In this document: in pieces, positions 46,501 through 59,123 of the stretch
How the letters are laid out: each line of letters opens with the position of its first letter
Numbering within the stretch: position 1 is the stretch's first letter
Assembly: GCA_026075535.2 (NCBI GenBank)
Contig: AP026547.1
Coordinates: forward strand, 8,308,001 to 8,372,000
DNA length: 64,000 bases
Source of the DNA: Tricholoma matsutake
Lineage: Eukaryota; Basidiomycota; Agaricomycetes; Agaricales; Tricholomataceae
Direction of reading: 5' to 3'
The notes under the pieces: generated by a model
The model's database searches: none
What the model saw: the letters and a program-made list of their open reading frames with translations, nothing else
Told to the model about the DNA's origin: nothing
Program-made: the position numbers and the translations under genes

Positions 46501-49500
46501 AACCGGCACGTTCTCTGTACACATCATCGTCACCCCAAATTCGATCTCGACAACGGCTATCGTCCGTTTGGACAAGTAATTATCTGCGACTCTACTTCTT
46601 ACAGGTGTTACCATCGAGATCGCATCAGGGGATAAAGAAAGGATTGGGATGTTTCGCGTTACTGAAGAGCGAGCTGTATAACGTACGTAACCCTAAGATT
46701 AATCGTTCGGAACGACCACGTGAATAAATGGTAACACTGACAGCATGCATTATTCAAGAAAAATGAATATCGTACGATGTAAGTATGTTGGAACAAACAG
46801 CATTCGGTACACCAACAGACAGATGTACGACCCGACTAATAAACGAAAGTTAACATTATGTAATTCCATCATGAGAAGAAAGGTAGAATAAAATCAGTTA
46901 GCAAGTATTAGAATCACGGTCGAGGCTCAGAAACAGCTTCTAGTTGATTATTGTATTTGAATGTTTCATCGCGACATCCAATGCAGATGGATGGAGAGAA
47001 CATCTATAATCACTTACAATTACTCGCGCCAAAAGGACAAATTGTGCATAATTCATCAAGCGAAAGCACCTGCGTGCATGAAGGAAATCAGCATGATGTG
47101 CGATGTCAAAACATGATGAACGAAGATCAGAGGGGTTGCCCGAATTTTTGAGCTGTGGCGGGCCTTTTCGGCATCAAGGATACGAAGACCGTCGTGATAA
47201 AACATCCTAAAGGAAGAGAACACGAACAATCATACTCACAAGATGAATCCACATCCGCAAGAAGCCTCAGAATCGGGGAGAACAGTACGAACGACGTCTG
47301 TTGGAAAGAGATATGAGTACATCCATGGGCAAAGGAGAAGAGGGTGAAGATCAGAATAATAAAAAACAGCCATGTTTCGTCGTCAATGTCGGTATTACGA
47401 ACACCGAATCAGGCGGTAACTCCATTGTATCATCCGCAAAGTATGGTAGGTGCGAGCTTGCTCACCATCCACAAAACAGTGAGGATAACCATGCGCAGGA
47501 ATTGGGTTGGCCTGAAACGAAAGCGTGATAAGCGTAGGTCCCGTGATACAAGAGCCATGGAGATGAAGTCAGTGGATTGACAGATAGAAAGTAAAAGCAT
47601 TGGACCCTTAAGGCCCTCAGATACTCTAGTTTGAATGATTTGGCTCATCTTTGGGACGGAGTGCGCGTCAAAAAAAGAACACCGATGCTCACCATTGGCT
47701 AATGATTCAGCATACTAGGACTTCATATCAGGTCCACGAAATTGAACAGCAAAATGCGAAGTTGTTCAAGACCTGCAGGACAAGAACAGGTAAGAAACAT
47801 CACTCCAAGAACACAGAAGGCAAAATTTAAACCGATCAGTGTAACTATGACAAAAAAAGTACATTACGAAGACGTCTAGGTATGATCGCCAACGCTCGCA
47901 ATAGAATGCATTTCATCACTTCGGATAGATAAGAGCGAATAAAACGAGTTGAGCACTTACTTTACACACCATATTGTACTCGGACATCTTTACAATGTGT
48001 ATAATGAAGTAATGTTCATGAAGAGACCTGGAGAATGTTGTACCAGGAGAACGAGTTTTTTTCAAGCTTTTGATCTGGATGATTTAGGGCAGGTGCTTGT
48101 ATTACGTAACATAATTTTAATCCATGGCCAGTGCACTGTGCAGCGACGTCGAGCTCGAGCTCGTAGATTCTGTGATAACTACGGCACTTCTTCCATCCTA
48201 CAACCGGGCATTTCGTATACTGCGCAACTGTGTGCACCGATGACTCTGACGCTGAAACTTGCATCGTCTAGTAGCCCGAGTGACTCCACACTGCTTCTAG
48301 GCTGCAACTCTGTCTCTGTGGGTCCGCGCTGGTCCGCCATTCTGTTTTCCCTTTTGGTTCCCCTTCCGGCACTCAACTCTATTTCCGCTTCTTCTCGTCT
48401 CGGCCACAAAAAGGGCTTACATAATCCGTTTCCAATTTTTTGAGCATGCTCTCTCAATCCACCAAGACATTTAAAGTGGCAGCAATCACAGCTCATATAT
48501 CTGCTCACATTTCCATTTTGACCTTCAAGTTGACAAGGCCGACTGAGTCAATGAAGCGCTTAACCAGCGTACTTTACGCCACGATAACGTATGTTGCTCA
48601 TTGGATGACATAGAATTAGCTGAACAAGTTCACACTCCTCATTGATCATGGGTTGTCATGCTCATTCGATGCATTTTCAACATGTCAGGACGGTTGTGAG
48701 CTCTTTCTTGCGAATGCTATTAATATCACTGATAGTCTTGAAATAGGTTGGTTAAAAATAAACCTGCCTATTTATGCTTCAGGGCAACTTAAAAATCGGG
48801 CACGCTAGTTCGATGATGGATGCGTTTCCTAAACTCTACCACGGATCAGCTCTCCAAGGCAGAAACTCTTATACAAGTCGAAGGAGATAGTATATTCAAA
48901 TTCAGAATTACAACATATCCCACCTACTTCCGCATGCGGAACTCAGGTACTTAGCGACCAGCGAGCGATCAGGTACCGTCGATCCAGCATGACACCGTTT
49001 GTTCGCGGCTTGACCTCCCAGATCACTGGTTCCGCCATGCGAACACCCGAGGATCTCGAACCATTCACTGGCTTCCTACGACGAGAATCTCCTCATGCTC
49101 CTTCGCCTCCGAATACAATAAATAGTCCCCTCGCGCAAGTTTCATTCGGAGCCTTCCAGTTCGGAGACTTGAAAGACCATCAGATAAAAGAGTTTCTGTG
49201 GCTTCATCGCACCGGCTTTCACCTTTCGACCCTCAGGTAGGTCAAAGCTGAAGTTGCCCGTCCGTTGTCCGTCAATCATAGTAAGTCCATCCTTGTGTGA
49301 TTAACCCCGCAATCCAAGATGGTGATCCAAAAATAACAGCGCAAGTCCAGACCCGCCGACATCTCCAGTCCTGGTCCTGGCGATAGCCTTTCGGCGGATT
49401 ATCATTTGCCTCGTCCCCGGTACCTGAGATTTGTCTAGATATAGCCCCGTTCCAAGGCCCTGTTCCAAGGCCCCACCGCCTCTTTGGCACCTTGTCAACT

Positions 49501-51280
49501 CAATTTCGATACATCAAATATCTCGATCACGCATACGGAGATTTTCATCCTCTTGCAGGTTGACAGAGGGTGACTCGCAAGATTGTACCATAACTTCATG
49601 ATCATAGGCACGTCCTGAAGCCAAACACTGTTCAACACGCAAGACGTATTAAGATCGATGGTGGAATAGAGCCTGCCTGGAATGTATCTTCCTCTCAGTG
49701 ATATCTGTGGGCTCTGAGACAGGATAGCTACGTACCCTATCGATCACTCATCCTCAGTTGCTTTGTCTCGGTACACCAGAACATAAATCAGGTAAGCTGT
49801 TTGAAGCCTTTTTCGAGGGATGGACATTACTTACTTGCAGCGGTTCATCTCATAGACCCTGCAGTCGTGGGTAATGAGGATGCCGGAGACGAGAGAAGTA
49901 TATTGAAACACAAACGACGTTCTCGACTTGCTTCGCTTCTGCGCTCGTTTGATGACTTCGCGAATGCAAGCACATCAAGTCCTCCTTTCGTGGGGACACA
50001 GGACGAAAGGGACACCACAAGGTGCATATGTCACAGGAGCGGTTTGGACCTGAGACTTTTGCCAGAAGTGCTCAACAGCGACTGTACCATCGAGGGTATT
50101 GTCAGGAGTGGCGGCAGCCATATAGTGTCCCGGCCTTGTGCTGAATCGTCAACACTCATAGGTCATATGCGGCTCTAACACCGTGATGCTGTGGTAGCAC
50201 GCACGGAATGCCGTCTATCATCAGACCAGGAAGTTGAAGGGTATTCCGTCGTGGGTGGCCGCGAGCCAAATGGATTTTTGCCTACTTGCATATTGCCCAT
50301 TTACTCTGTCTCCCGTTGTCAAGTTAGACTGACTTTCTCTCGTGACCGATTTAGAACAGTCACACGCCTGCAAAACAAATCTGTGTATCGATCAGAAGCC
50401 GAAAGAGGTACCTGGACCGCAGCTTCCCCATTATCTGACATCCTCTGACATCTAACCTCATCTCACCAAGACGATCTCATCAAATTTAACGTTATCCGGA
50501 TATCCGAGTGTGATCGTGACATGAGTGCTGCCGATGTACATATCTCCTACGGCACCGAAACAAACGCTCTTCCATCTTCCACGAAGAGGAAGTGTGTTTG
50601 AAGTTGGCTCTCCGCTCTAACTCTGAGCTCATCGCGGGACTATCCAAGACTATCTGTGCTCTCGCTCATTGCACACTATCGGGTTGAAGCTTACCGACGG
50701 GAATTTTATCGATTATCGAGCCAAAGTCCCCATCAGTTCAATCACAGCTGCTGCGGGCTGTCACCAGAAGTTGCCTCCATGGAGTGTTATCAGTGCATCA
50801 CATGCGCACCCCGGCCGCTATGACCTACACCTCACTATCACGAGAACACTACAGTCACCCGATACCAAACGGCGCCGTCCCAAGGATGTCCAATTATTCG
50901 TTGGTGTCACAACCTTATCCATCTGATTCAATATCTCAATCAAAGGTGTTAAGGAGAGACAGGGTCGAGGGACTCTACTGATCTCAGTATACTTCCGCCT
51001 CAGACGGCCTAAAATCATCGTGAGGTCAGTCACCTGCCTTGAAGCAACTGGATCCGAACCAAGTTCATAGCAGCCGTAGTTAAGGATCCCAATCGATATT
51101 ACAGCCCAACTTTTAGTTCCAACTTACAAGTTACGAGGGCCCAATAACTGACAGATTACACAATCCGATTGTTTGCAGAAGAAAATCGCATTCAAAGCAC
51201 GTGACATGTACGATCTTTACATAATATTAATTATCTCACGAAAATAACCGAGCCGTCTTCTCTAATTAATTGACGACTCC
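43515..51280. other. 7.8-kb interval without a supportable gene
   Basis: GC content rises and transposon-like sequence stops. Many ORFs of 60-165 codons occur on both strands, but none shows a motif, a consistent splice structure or a frame that continues across plausible introns. The most protein-like stretches are 45077-45319 (LHDIFKRTGVDTEGWMPAED, Gln/Arg-rich) and 48989-49240 (DLEPFTGFLRRESPHAPSPP). Each could be an exon of an unknown gene or a relic. I name neither. Confidence 0.4.
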
Positions 51281-53709
51281 TCAAACGACAATGGGCTTGG
51301 TCTTGCTAAGGAGGGCCATAGTCGCGTCGGAGAAGCCAAGGTGCTCCTTCACCAATGCGGGAGGGGTGAGGGCCAACCACTGCAGCCCAGTCAGAATACG
51401 GAGAAGAAGGGTACAGCATCATATACGAACCTGGTTTAAGCTGATATCCTCGAATTTTGCTGTAAAACGCGTTAGAACCCCGAAGACACAGCGAAGAAGG
51501 ATATAATTACGTGAATTGAAGATTTCCAAGAACTTCAGAGTGGTGTTGCCGATATTCTGGACGTAGTGGCCTTGAATCATTGTCTTTCAGTACGCTCCAT
51601 GATCAACGTTGTGGACAACTCACCCATGGGGGACGGAACATATCCAATGTCTCCAGCCTGTTTATGGGTGTGATCAGAACGAATCGTTCAGGTATGTTGC
51701 GCTAGGATTCAGGAAATACCTGGTAATCAAAAGTCCTGGCGTTCGACTGCGAGGCAAAAATCGTCACTCGGGCTTGGCCTTCACTGAACAGGTCAATGTC
51801 AGCCGAGGTAGTATACGTTGAACGGTACGACCAACATGAAGAAACTCCACTCGTCCTCAGTCGGATGCCACTAGATTGTTATAAATACTTAGAACGGAGT
51901 AGGAGAGAAGACCAATCCTCTTACGTGAAGCTCCCTGGAAGTCGAGACATGAGTGACCTTCTGAATGGACATTGGAAACATATTAGGAACTCACCTCATT
52001 GCACCAGGCTCGACAGTCACCTCTGTAGTAATCAATATGGTTAGTTATCTGATATTTATGTACATCCGAAAAAGGCAAACCTGCGGCCGCGATTGTTGTC
52101 GAAATCTTAAACGTCGTAGAGTCGACGATTCTTACAGAGCCTCCAGTCAAATTGGTCGGGTTCACCTTGGACAACGCAAATGCAAACGGATTGGGAGCCG
52201 TGCCTTGGGGGCTCGTGGGCGCACTGCTGTCAGGCTGAGGGAGTTCTGGTGAAGAGAGGCATTGTAAATCATGGTGAAGTTCGAAAGTGGTATTGGTGCC
52301 CTTACCAGCAGGGAAGATGTACAACTCCGAGGCGGGAAGGTTGGCGAAGGCAGAGATGTTTCTGAATACAACGAGTCAATAAAGGAATAACATATGGTAG
52401 TGAACTCAGACGTTTGGAAGTTCAAGGCGAGAACTACAGAGAATATAAACATCACTATGAGGTTGTAAGGAACAGGGTGTAGCCGCCCTTACCTTCTGCG
52501 GGGACGTGCGCCATCCAGTCCGTCAACTGTCAATATTTGAGCTCTCTGTGTATACAAGACATAAGAAAAGTTACCAAAAATGTCTCGTCTTCGCTGAAGG
52601 CACCATCGTTAAAGACCTTCCCCGTCAATGTTAGCACGTAGTACATAATTTACCCGGTCATATATTTACCAAGAGGAACTCTGTGCCTTGAGGATCAGCA
52701 TCGGTCGCTTGGAGTGAATGTGGAACGCCAGGAGGGAAGAACCATAGGTCACCGGCATTCTGGAAAAGATAATGTCGTTCTCTTGAAGACACAAATCAGC
52801 AAGGCAAGCAGCTTACCACTGTCTGCACAAAGTTGCGCCCTTGGGCATCCACAGCAGTGACTTGGGTCGACCCCTTAAGTGTTGTCAGCAGGGCGAAAAC
52901 ACATCCTGATTATAGATACTCACTTTTATGACGTAAGCCCACTGCGAAGGATTAGTTGAATTCAGAACATCTCAATAAGTTAACTACATACTTCTGATGT
53001 TTTGTGCCAATGAAGCTCCCTGAAGATGTGTGAACGGAGTGTACCTAGAGAAAGCAAAGGAAAGTAACACATACCTAACAGCACCAGGTTCCAAGCGCAT
53101 GTTGACACCAGCCATAGCTTTGTGTCGCCAGATATAGATCAATGGAAGAACTTGGTCGAGATGATTGGCATAACGTACCCGTTGCAATAGGCATGACACC
53201 AGCTGTTGGGGACATTAGATGAGAAACTGATGCAAACAAGACAGAAAATAAGGGGTCACCATTTTGTTGGCGGGCCCAGCCTCCAGTCTGGAGGCGATTG
53301 TGGCTAAGACTGAATGGCCACTTGGCGTTATTCCTGCGCGTAACAATAAGAAATATGCTTGACAATCTAGCAAGAGGACTTACACAGTTCCATGGTCGGT
53401 AGTAGGAGGAGCTATGAGATCCAAGTTCTGCAATACCATCGATTCGTCGGTGGGACCTTGGAGAGGAGCACCGAGGTTTCCGCGAATTGGCTGGGGCTGA
53501 GTAACTAGCCCATTAGGACTGAGTTTAAGTGTAGGAAGTGTCGCAGAGGGCGGGGGAGGAGCTGAACCCGTCGCGTTCATGGATGGTGCAGCAGACGAAG
53601 CACTGTTAACCATGGAGGAAGCAGCAGACGCAGATTGTGAGGCTGCAGGAGCCGCGGTAGCGATTCCAGCGAAGAGAAGTGCGCAAACACAGAAGGTCTG
53701 ACTGATCAT
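51281..53709 (-). CDS. Secreted oxalate decarboxylase (bicupin), 21 exons
   Basis: It converts oxalate to formate and CO2 with Mn, outside the cell or in the wall. The exons, from high to low coordinate, are 53709-53384, 53333-53260, 53202-53179, 53117-53075, 53019-52992, 52941-52924, 52873-52817, 52759-52670, 52616-52575, 52526-52493, 52432-52405, 52361-52306, 52245-52081, 52022-51995, 51934-51925, 51870-51836, 51783-51720, 51657-51624, 51570-51511, 51459-51431 and 51379-51281. This gives 1344 nt and 447 aa. A signal peptide (MISQTFCVCALLFAGIATAA) is followed by a Ser/Ala-rich stretch. Cupin 1 metal ligands are H159, H161, E165 and H204 (ELHWHKTSEW, GVPHSLQ). The lid loop is FSEDETF (227-233). 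Cupin 2 ligands are H341, H343, E348 and H387. All introns are 43-62 nt. Family length and ligand set fit well. Confidence 0.93.
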
Positions 53710-53757
53710 TTTGGCTGTTGGAGATTTGACTGCTGGATATTGTCAAGTGCCAGAGGC

Positions 53758-53765
53758 TTTTTATA
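53758..53765 (-). promoter_or_regulatory. TATA box of the oxalate decarboxylase gene
   Basis: TATAAAAA on the minus strand, about 50 bases before the ATG at 53709, inside GGTATAAAAAGCC. This is the expected position for a short fungal 5'UTR and suggests regulated expression. Confidence 0.6.
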
Positions 53766-53769
53766 CCTG

Positions 53770-56714
53770 AGCGACAACACTTCCCGGCTAGAAAAAAAAA
53801 AAGACAATTACACCGCCAATTATCGCATCGAGTATTAACTTCCGTACTACTGTATTCTAAGTGACAGCAACGGAAAATGTCGGCATTTAAGGCACAAGTA
53901 AAGAAATATGCCTGAGATCTGCGTAGTAGAATCGGTGCTGGGAGGGATCTGATAATATAAAAATGGACTCTTACCTTTCGGACGTACGGAACGGCGACAA
54001 TCCAGGAGGCAGAGTTGTTCTTTCCCAGATGGAATAGGCCTTCTGAAGGCACGTCAGTATGTAAAGATGAGGCCCGATGGAAAAAAATAGACCACGACCA
54101 GATATATCTGTAACGTCACAACATCGACCTATAATTTTAGTTCTTGGTACATAAGGAACGGTTCGGCCCGACCAATCGGCAAGTTGGAGAGATGGCCGCA
54201 TCGGACGTTTCCTCCTCGGTAGATGAGATCGGCTTCATTTTATATGTTCCGAATACCTGTTTTGGCAACTTTTGTGATCCGAGTTTCTCGTGACTCTCAA
54301 TCCACTCCCGCTCCTCCCACTTAACATCTAATAAATCTAGACACTGCCTTACAGTTTAAAGATATTCTACAAAGGTTGAATCTAAACTCCGCATTTCCCC
54401 TCTCTGGTCTCTAGATTTCCTGACGGTCACCGGCCGAAAGATTATTGATTGCAAGGTTTGACTGATCCTCATCCCGGCGCGACCAAACTGGAGGATCAGC
54501 CCTCTATTCGGTTTGATACGATGACAATAGTTCACAATATCGGTCATGCAGAGTGCAGATTGATACTTTCCACTCGTTTGACTCCCACATTGAATCTCCA
54601 AATTTCAAGTTCTTCTCACTGGCAAATTCTTATACTAGAGTTTTGGCCGTGGTAAGTTGCAGTTTACCTTAAGCTAAACTTACAATATGTTATAGTCAGC
54701 AGTTGTTCCACAGCACATCGCTATTTGTGGTTGCAGTACTCGGTCTGCCCTCACGCACAAAAAATTGCCATGTGGTGACCGTTCTACCCGGGAGTGTGGA
54801 GTTATTTTCGGCATCCGGCCTTGATCCATACCACTTTATTCTCTTCTGCCTGCGAGATCTATTTTTATAGCACCAGGAGATTGGAACTTGTTCACGCGAA
54901 CTGAGATCCCTGGACTTTCGTCTACTTTCGTACAAGGAACATGCATTGCATGTTAAGGTTATCAGATTTGGGTTCGGCATTCCGGCTGATGGAATGTTTG
55001 CAACTTCATTTTTCAAGTCCTCACTACCCAACATTCACGACCACTGATAGTAGTCAAGCTTAGATAAACTTGTTTCGGGCCCTCTAAAGGAAAAAATAGA
55101 TGGTCAGGTTCCAGGGGCAAGGAAGACTTTTCCATGGGGTTCCAGATAATAAGTATAGACGTAGCGAGCTCTTAAACTGGTTAGATCGTAGAAAGTCTTG
55201 AAGCGTTAAATCGGAGTCGGCCGAGGATAAGGAACAGAGTTGCCCCTGATCTAGACTGCTGCGACCCCGTATTGCACACGAGCAAATTTCGCATCGACCA
55301 ATACTCATGCGAATGATAGTGTCTACCTTGATCGATCAGCGCGCTGGCGTTTTACTTCTGGTGATGGATACGTTAACAATAATTGTTAGATGAATTTACT
55401 AAAGTCCCAGAACATTAAAACAATCGCAAATGTCAGCCTCTTCAGATGCGATGAAAAATGGAATCGTGACAGAATATAGATTTCTCAGTTGCCGAGTTGG
55501 ATTGCTGATGGGCTCTTGTGCACCTGAACCGCCGCACCACACAATCTGCCAGACGAACATATACGGGAAAAGTAGGTTAGGCTATCATGACAAAAAATGC
55601 AGATGTACCGACTTGGACAGCACGCCAGCCCGAGTGTCAGAGTTAGCAAGGCAATACTCCCACATGACCATCATTCTCGAGGATCCGAATCGTTTGGCCG
55701 ACCTCAGCAAACCAGCTCAAACCTTTCTGCCGAGGGCTTTTACCAGTCGCAATCGGATATTTGGAGCGCCTCATAGGTTTGTACGGGAGGCCGTGTACAT
55801 GTAAATGAAGATGTTCTATCGAATTGAATGGAGAGATGTGGAAGCCCATTCTGCGCAAAATGGTTAATCGGGGTTCAACTCTGATGGAGACAAAGTATCA
55901 CCTTCGCATTGGAGCAGGTACAGCGCGATCATCGAGTAGTTGGTGACCAATCTTTTCCATCGATCGCACTAGAGACTAGAAGTCTCCTACTTGCTAAAGC
56001 GCGAGCACGCTACTCACCGAGCCCGGTTGCAGACTTTCGTAGATGTCGGACGTTTGCTAATGATAAGATCAGTACCCCGCCGACAGATCGTGGACAGAAG
56101 GGCTCACTGGTGTGCGGTCTGGGAATAATTAATATATGGTGTCGGGCCGCGGGTTTGTAGTCATTGAATGCTACGAAAGCTTCATCCTGACAGAACGCAA
56201 ATGAATTGGAATGAGCTTATACTGCATGCGGAAGACCGGAGCCACACACCTCCCAAATGACATCGAATCCGTTTTCAGGGGAGATTCTGCAGAATTTACA
56301 TGATTTATGCGTCACAGCCTCAGTCTCTGACTGGGGAGGACTTCGGTCACACTTGGTAGATTTTAAACAGGGGAGTAAATAGGTGAGAATTCCGAACATG
56401 AAATTACGCTGTCGAATAGGTTCTGTCTCAATAGTTTGCGCGAAACGAGGCCCTCAGGTCTCAGGCCTTAGACCTGATCTTGAGAGCGCAGGAGCGATGC
56501 TTGTTCAAGCCACTAGCTAGGTTGATATGGCACGTGATGCAACATTCACCCTGTGACCTACCCGATCGCTTAGTCCCTAACTCGTAATCCATATTGCAGC
56601 TTTCCAGGACATCTCTCCGCTGTTCAAATACATTCAGCCCTGCAATTATATCCACGCAAACGAGCAAGGGAACAGCTCACCACTCCATCAATCTCCTTTT
56701 GTAAACCAGTCGTG
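53770..56714. other. 2.9-kb intergenic interval, no gene supported
   Basis: It holds the promoter of the oxalate decarboxylase (left, minus) and that of the deubiquitinase (right, plus). The ORFs of 60-150 codons are scattered on both strands and show no recognisable motif. 55430-55804 is the longest plus-strand one and is Cys- and Arg-rich without a known domain. Confidence 0.4.
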
Positions 56715-58895
56715 ATGGGCGAAACCATAGGAGAATGCAAGCATATAACAGTCTTCCTAGAAGAAGCCAATTCGGATGAGAGTGTCATTTCGAAATACAA
56801 GACTGTATTGACATGGAACGTGAATCGGTCCCAGAGTGTGAAGAACCCAGCCAAGCGACGGAAGGTGAGTTTACCTCATTTCGGAAACAGAATGCCTAAT
56901 TGTGTGGCGTTCAGGTATCATCCCCTTCATGCGGCACATGTAATCTGACGCTTGCAAGACCCTTCGCGTGCTTACACTGCTCGTACACTGGATGTTGGTC
57001 TGGTGATCACGTGATAGAACATCTGCGTCAGGAGGTCCATAATTTTTGTTTGTCGACACGTTCAGCTTTGGAGTCTCTAGCTGAGATGCCTTTGTACCAG
57101 GTGCAGACGCCAAGACGGGCGCGGTGTTCTGCCGTCAATGCGACAACTTTATTTATGACGCCAAGCTGGACGAGACTTGTGTCTCTGCAGTCATCGCAGC
57201 AGAAGAGAAACTAACGAAATTTCAGGGTAAATTCTACAGTGCACTATATAACCGCCAGGCTTATCCTTCTGTAGTCCTAAAGAACCCGCGTGAACCATAC
57301 AAGGCCTGGATTCCTACTGAGCGGGAGATTGCTGCTCTCGAGGACACTGCGCCTATACCTTGTCAAGGTTGGACCTACCTCCCTCAATTCTCGCCCCTAA
57401 TTCCACCCTGTACAGGCCGGCGTGGTCTTTTAAACCTTGGTCAAACGTGCTTCTTAAACGTTGTCCTTCAATGCTTCGTTCACAACCCCCTCCTCCGCAA
57501 TTATTTCTTAGGAGACAAGCATAATTGGCGGCAATGCAAAGTAGAGAACTGCTCCTGTTGCGAAATGGACAAACTCTTTGCTGAGGTATGATTGTATTTT
57601 CAGATGGCAAGTCTACAACTAACTAACTTGCTGCTTACAAAGATCTACTCAGATGATACTACTCCTTACGGACCCGTCAATTTCCTTGCTACTACATGGC
57701 GTGCTTCCGCCGAATTGGCTGGTTACGCGCAGCAGGATGCTCATGAGTTTTTCATCTCAGCATTAAACCAAATTCACAGCACTTGCCGTGGTTCCACAAA
57801 TGTTTCCTGTAACTGTATTATTCACTCCACATTCGCCGGACTTCTCCAAAGTGAAGTAAAATGCGAACGTTGTGGCACGGTTACAAGCACCGTAGATCCG
57901 ATGTTAGATATCAGCCTTGAATTGGAAGGGAAAGGCGGGAAGGTTGCGTCGGGTGAAAACTCTCTCGCAGCGTGTCTTCGAAGGTACTCACTCTGCTGCG
58001 CTTCTACTTTGATCTCAGGCACATTTGATGCAGATTTACGCAATCCGAAAAGCTTGGCAAAGAATATAGCTGTGTCAAGTGCGGCAAGGCTTCTCATGTA
58101 TATTCGTTTTATTTCACCCGTCGTATACGTCTCACACTTTACTGCTGTCAGGAGGCCAACAAGCGACTCAGCATTCGAAAGTTGCCCCCGGTACTGAGTT
58201 TCCAATTCAAGGTATCAGTTAAACCTCTTTCCGTAGATTCAATTGTTATTTTCATATCTAGCGATTCGAGCACAAGACATCCGACAAATCTTCGGCACGC
58301 AAGATTGATGCTGCGATTCGTTTTCCTGCTTCTCTCAATATGTTGCCTTACACTACTTTCGCCATGAAAGAAATGGAAAAGGAGAATACTGGTCCGAATG
58401 CAGTGTTGGCCGAATATGCCTTTCCTTCACAATTCATTGTTAACTTCGAGCATCAGATTCTCTGGTCCTGAAGCCATGTACGAGTATGATCTCTTTGCAG
58501 TCATCAATCACGAAGGGAAGATGAATAACGGACACTATACCAACTTCGCACGATTTCAGGACGAGGTATTGTCTCTACAATATATCAGTCAACAAATATT
58601 AACGAACGCCTAAATTAGTGGTATCGGTTTGACGACGACAAGTCAGCAGTTTTGTATTCCCCATTCCCTTTCTAACCCCAGATTTAGGGTCACTACATCA
58701 AATCTAGGAGCCTGTTTAAACTCCTCAACGTATATGTGCTTTTATGTCAAGCGTCATCTAGATTACCAGCGTTACACGACACCGACGTATGTCCTCACGC
58801 GTGAAAATGAGGCGGTGAGGGAAAAGGAGATAGAAAGGGAAAAGGAAGCAGCGCGAATGAAAGAGGTTGAGGACGCTCTTTTGGCCACTGTTTGA
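56715..58895 (+). CDS. UBP8: Ubiquitin C-terminal hydrolase, UBP8/USP22-type (SAGA deubiquitinase)
   Basis: It removes ubiquitin from histone H2B as the catalytic subunit of the SAGA DUB module. The exons are 56715-56864, 56915-57047, 57101-57585, 57643-57983, 58034-58097, 58152-58211, 58262-58404, 58457-58565, 58619-58641 and 58688-58895: 1716 nt, 571 aa. A ZnF-UBP domain spans about residues 51-115, with ligands C56, C59, C69, C72, C77, H82, H86, H92, C105 and C108. The USP Cys box is GLLNLGQTCFLN (C211), followed by LAGYAQQDAHEFF. The finger Cys pairs are VKCERCG and YSCVKCG. KLPPVLSFQFK then RFEHKTSDKSSARKID follow across an intron, and the His box is NNGHYTNF (H485) with WYRFDDDK. An unusual charged coiled tail (about 530-570) rich in Glu and Lys ends the protein. 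The start ATG is the first in frame. Two splice sites (GTTTGT at 57048, GTTGGC at 58405) are weak. Confidence 0.88.
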
Positions 58896-59123
58896 GGAAT
58901 GTTATCCATGTGGTAGAAGTGATATTTTTAAACCCCCGTGCCGATGATACGAAAGCGCAGCTTGCAAAACCCTCTCACCTCCTGGTTTGTGATCAGTGAT
59001 GGTATGCCGGTCAGATTCCAGTCGTTCGTTCCTTGGTCGTTTGGGTCGCGGAAACATCTGACTGGTCTAACATTAAAGCGACGATTGCATCCAATTAGCC
59101 GATCGTCGGTGCCATAAAGCGAC

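Noticed and set aside
55850..55900. Possible tRNA T-arm (GGGGTTCAACTC)
   Set aside because: No matching acceptor, D-arm or anticodon arm could be placed around it by eye.
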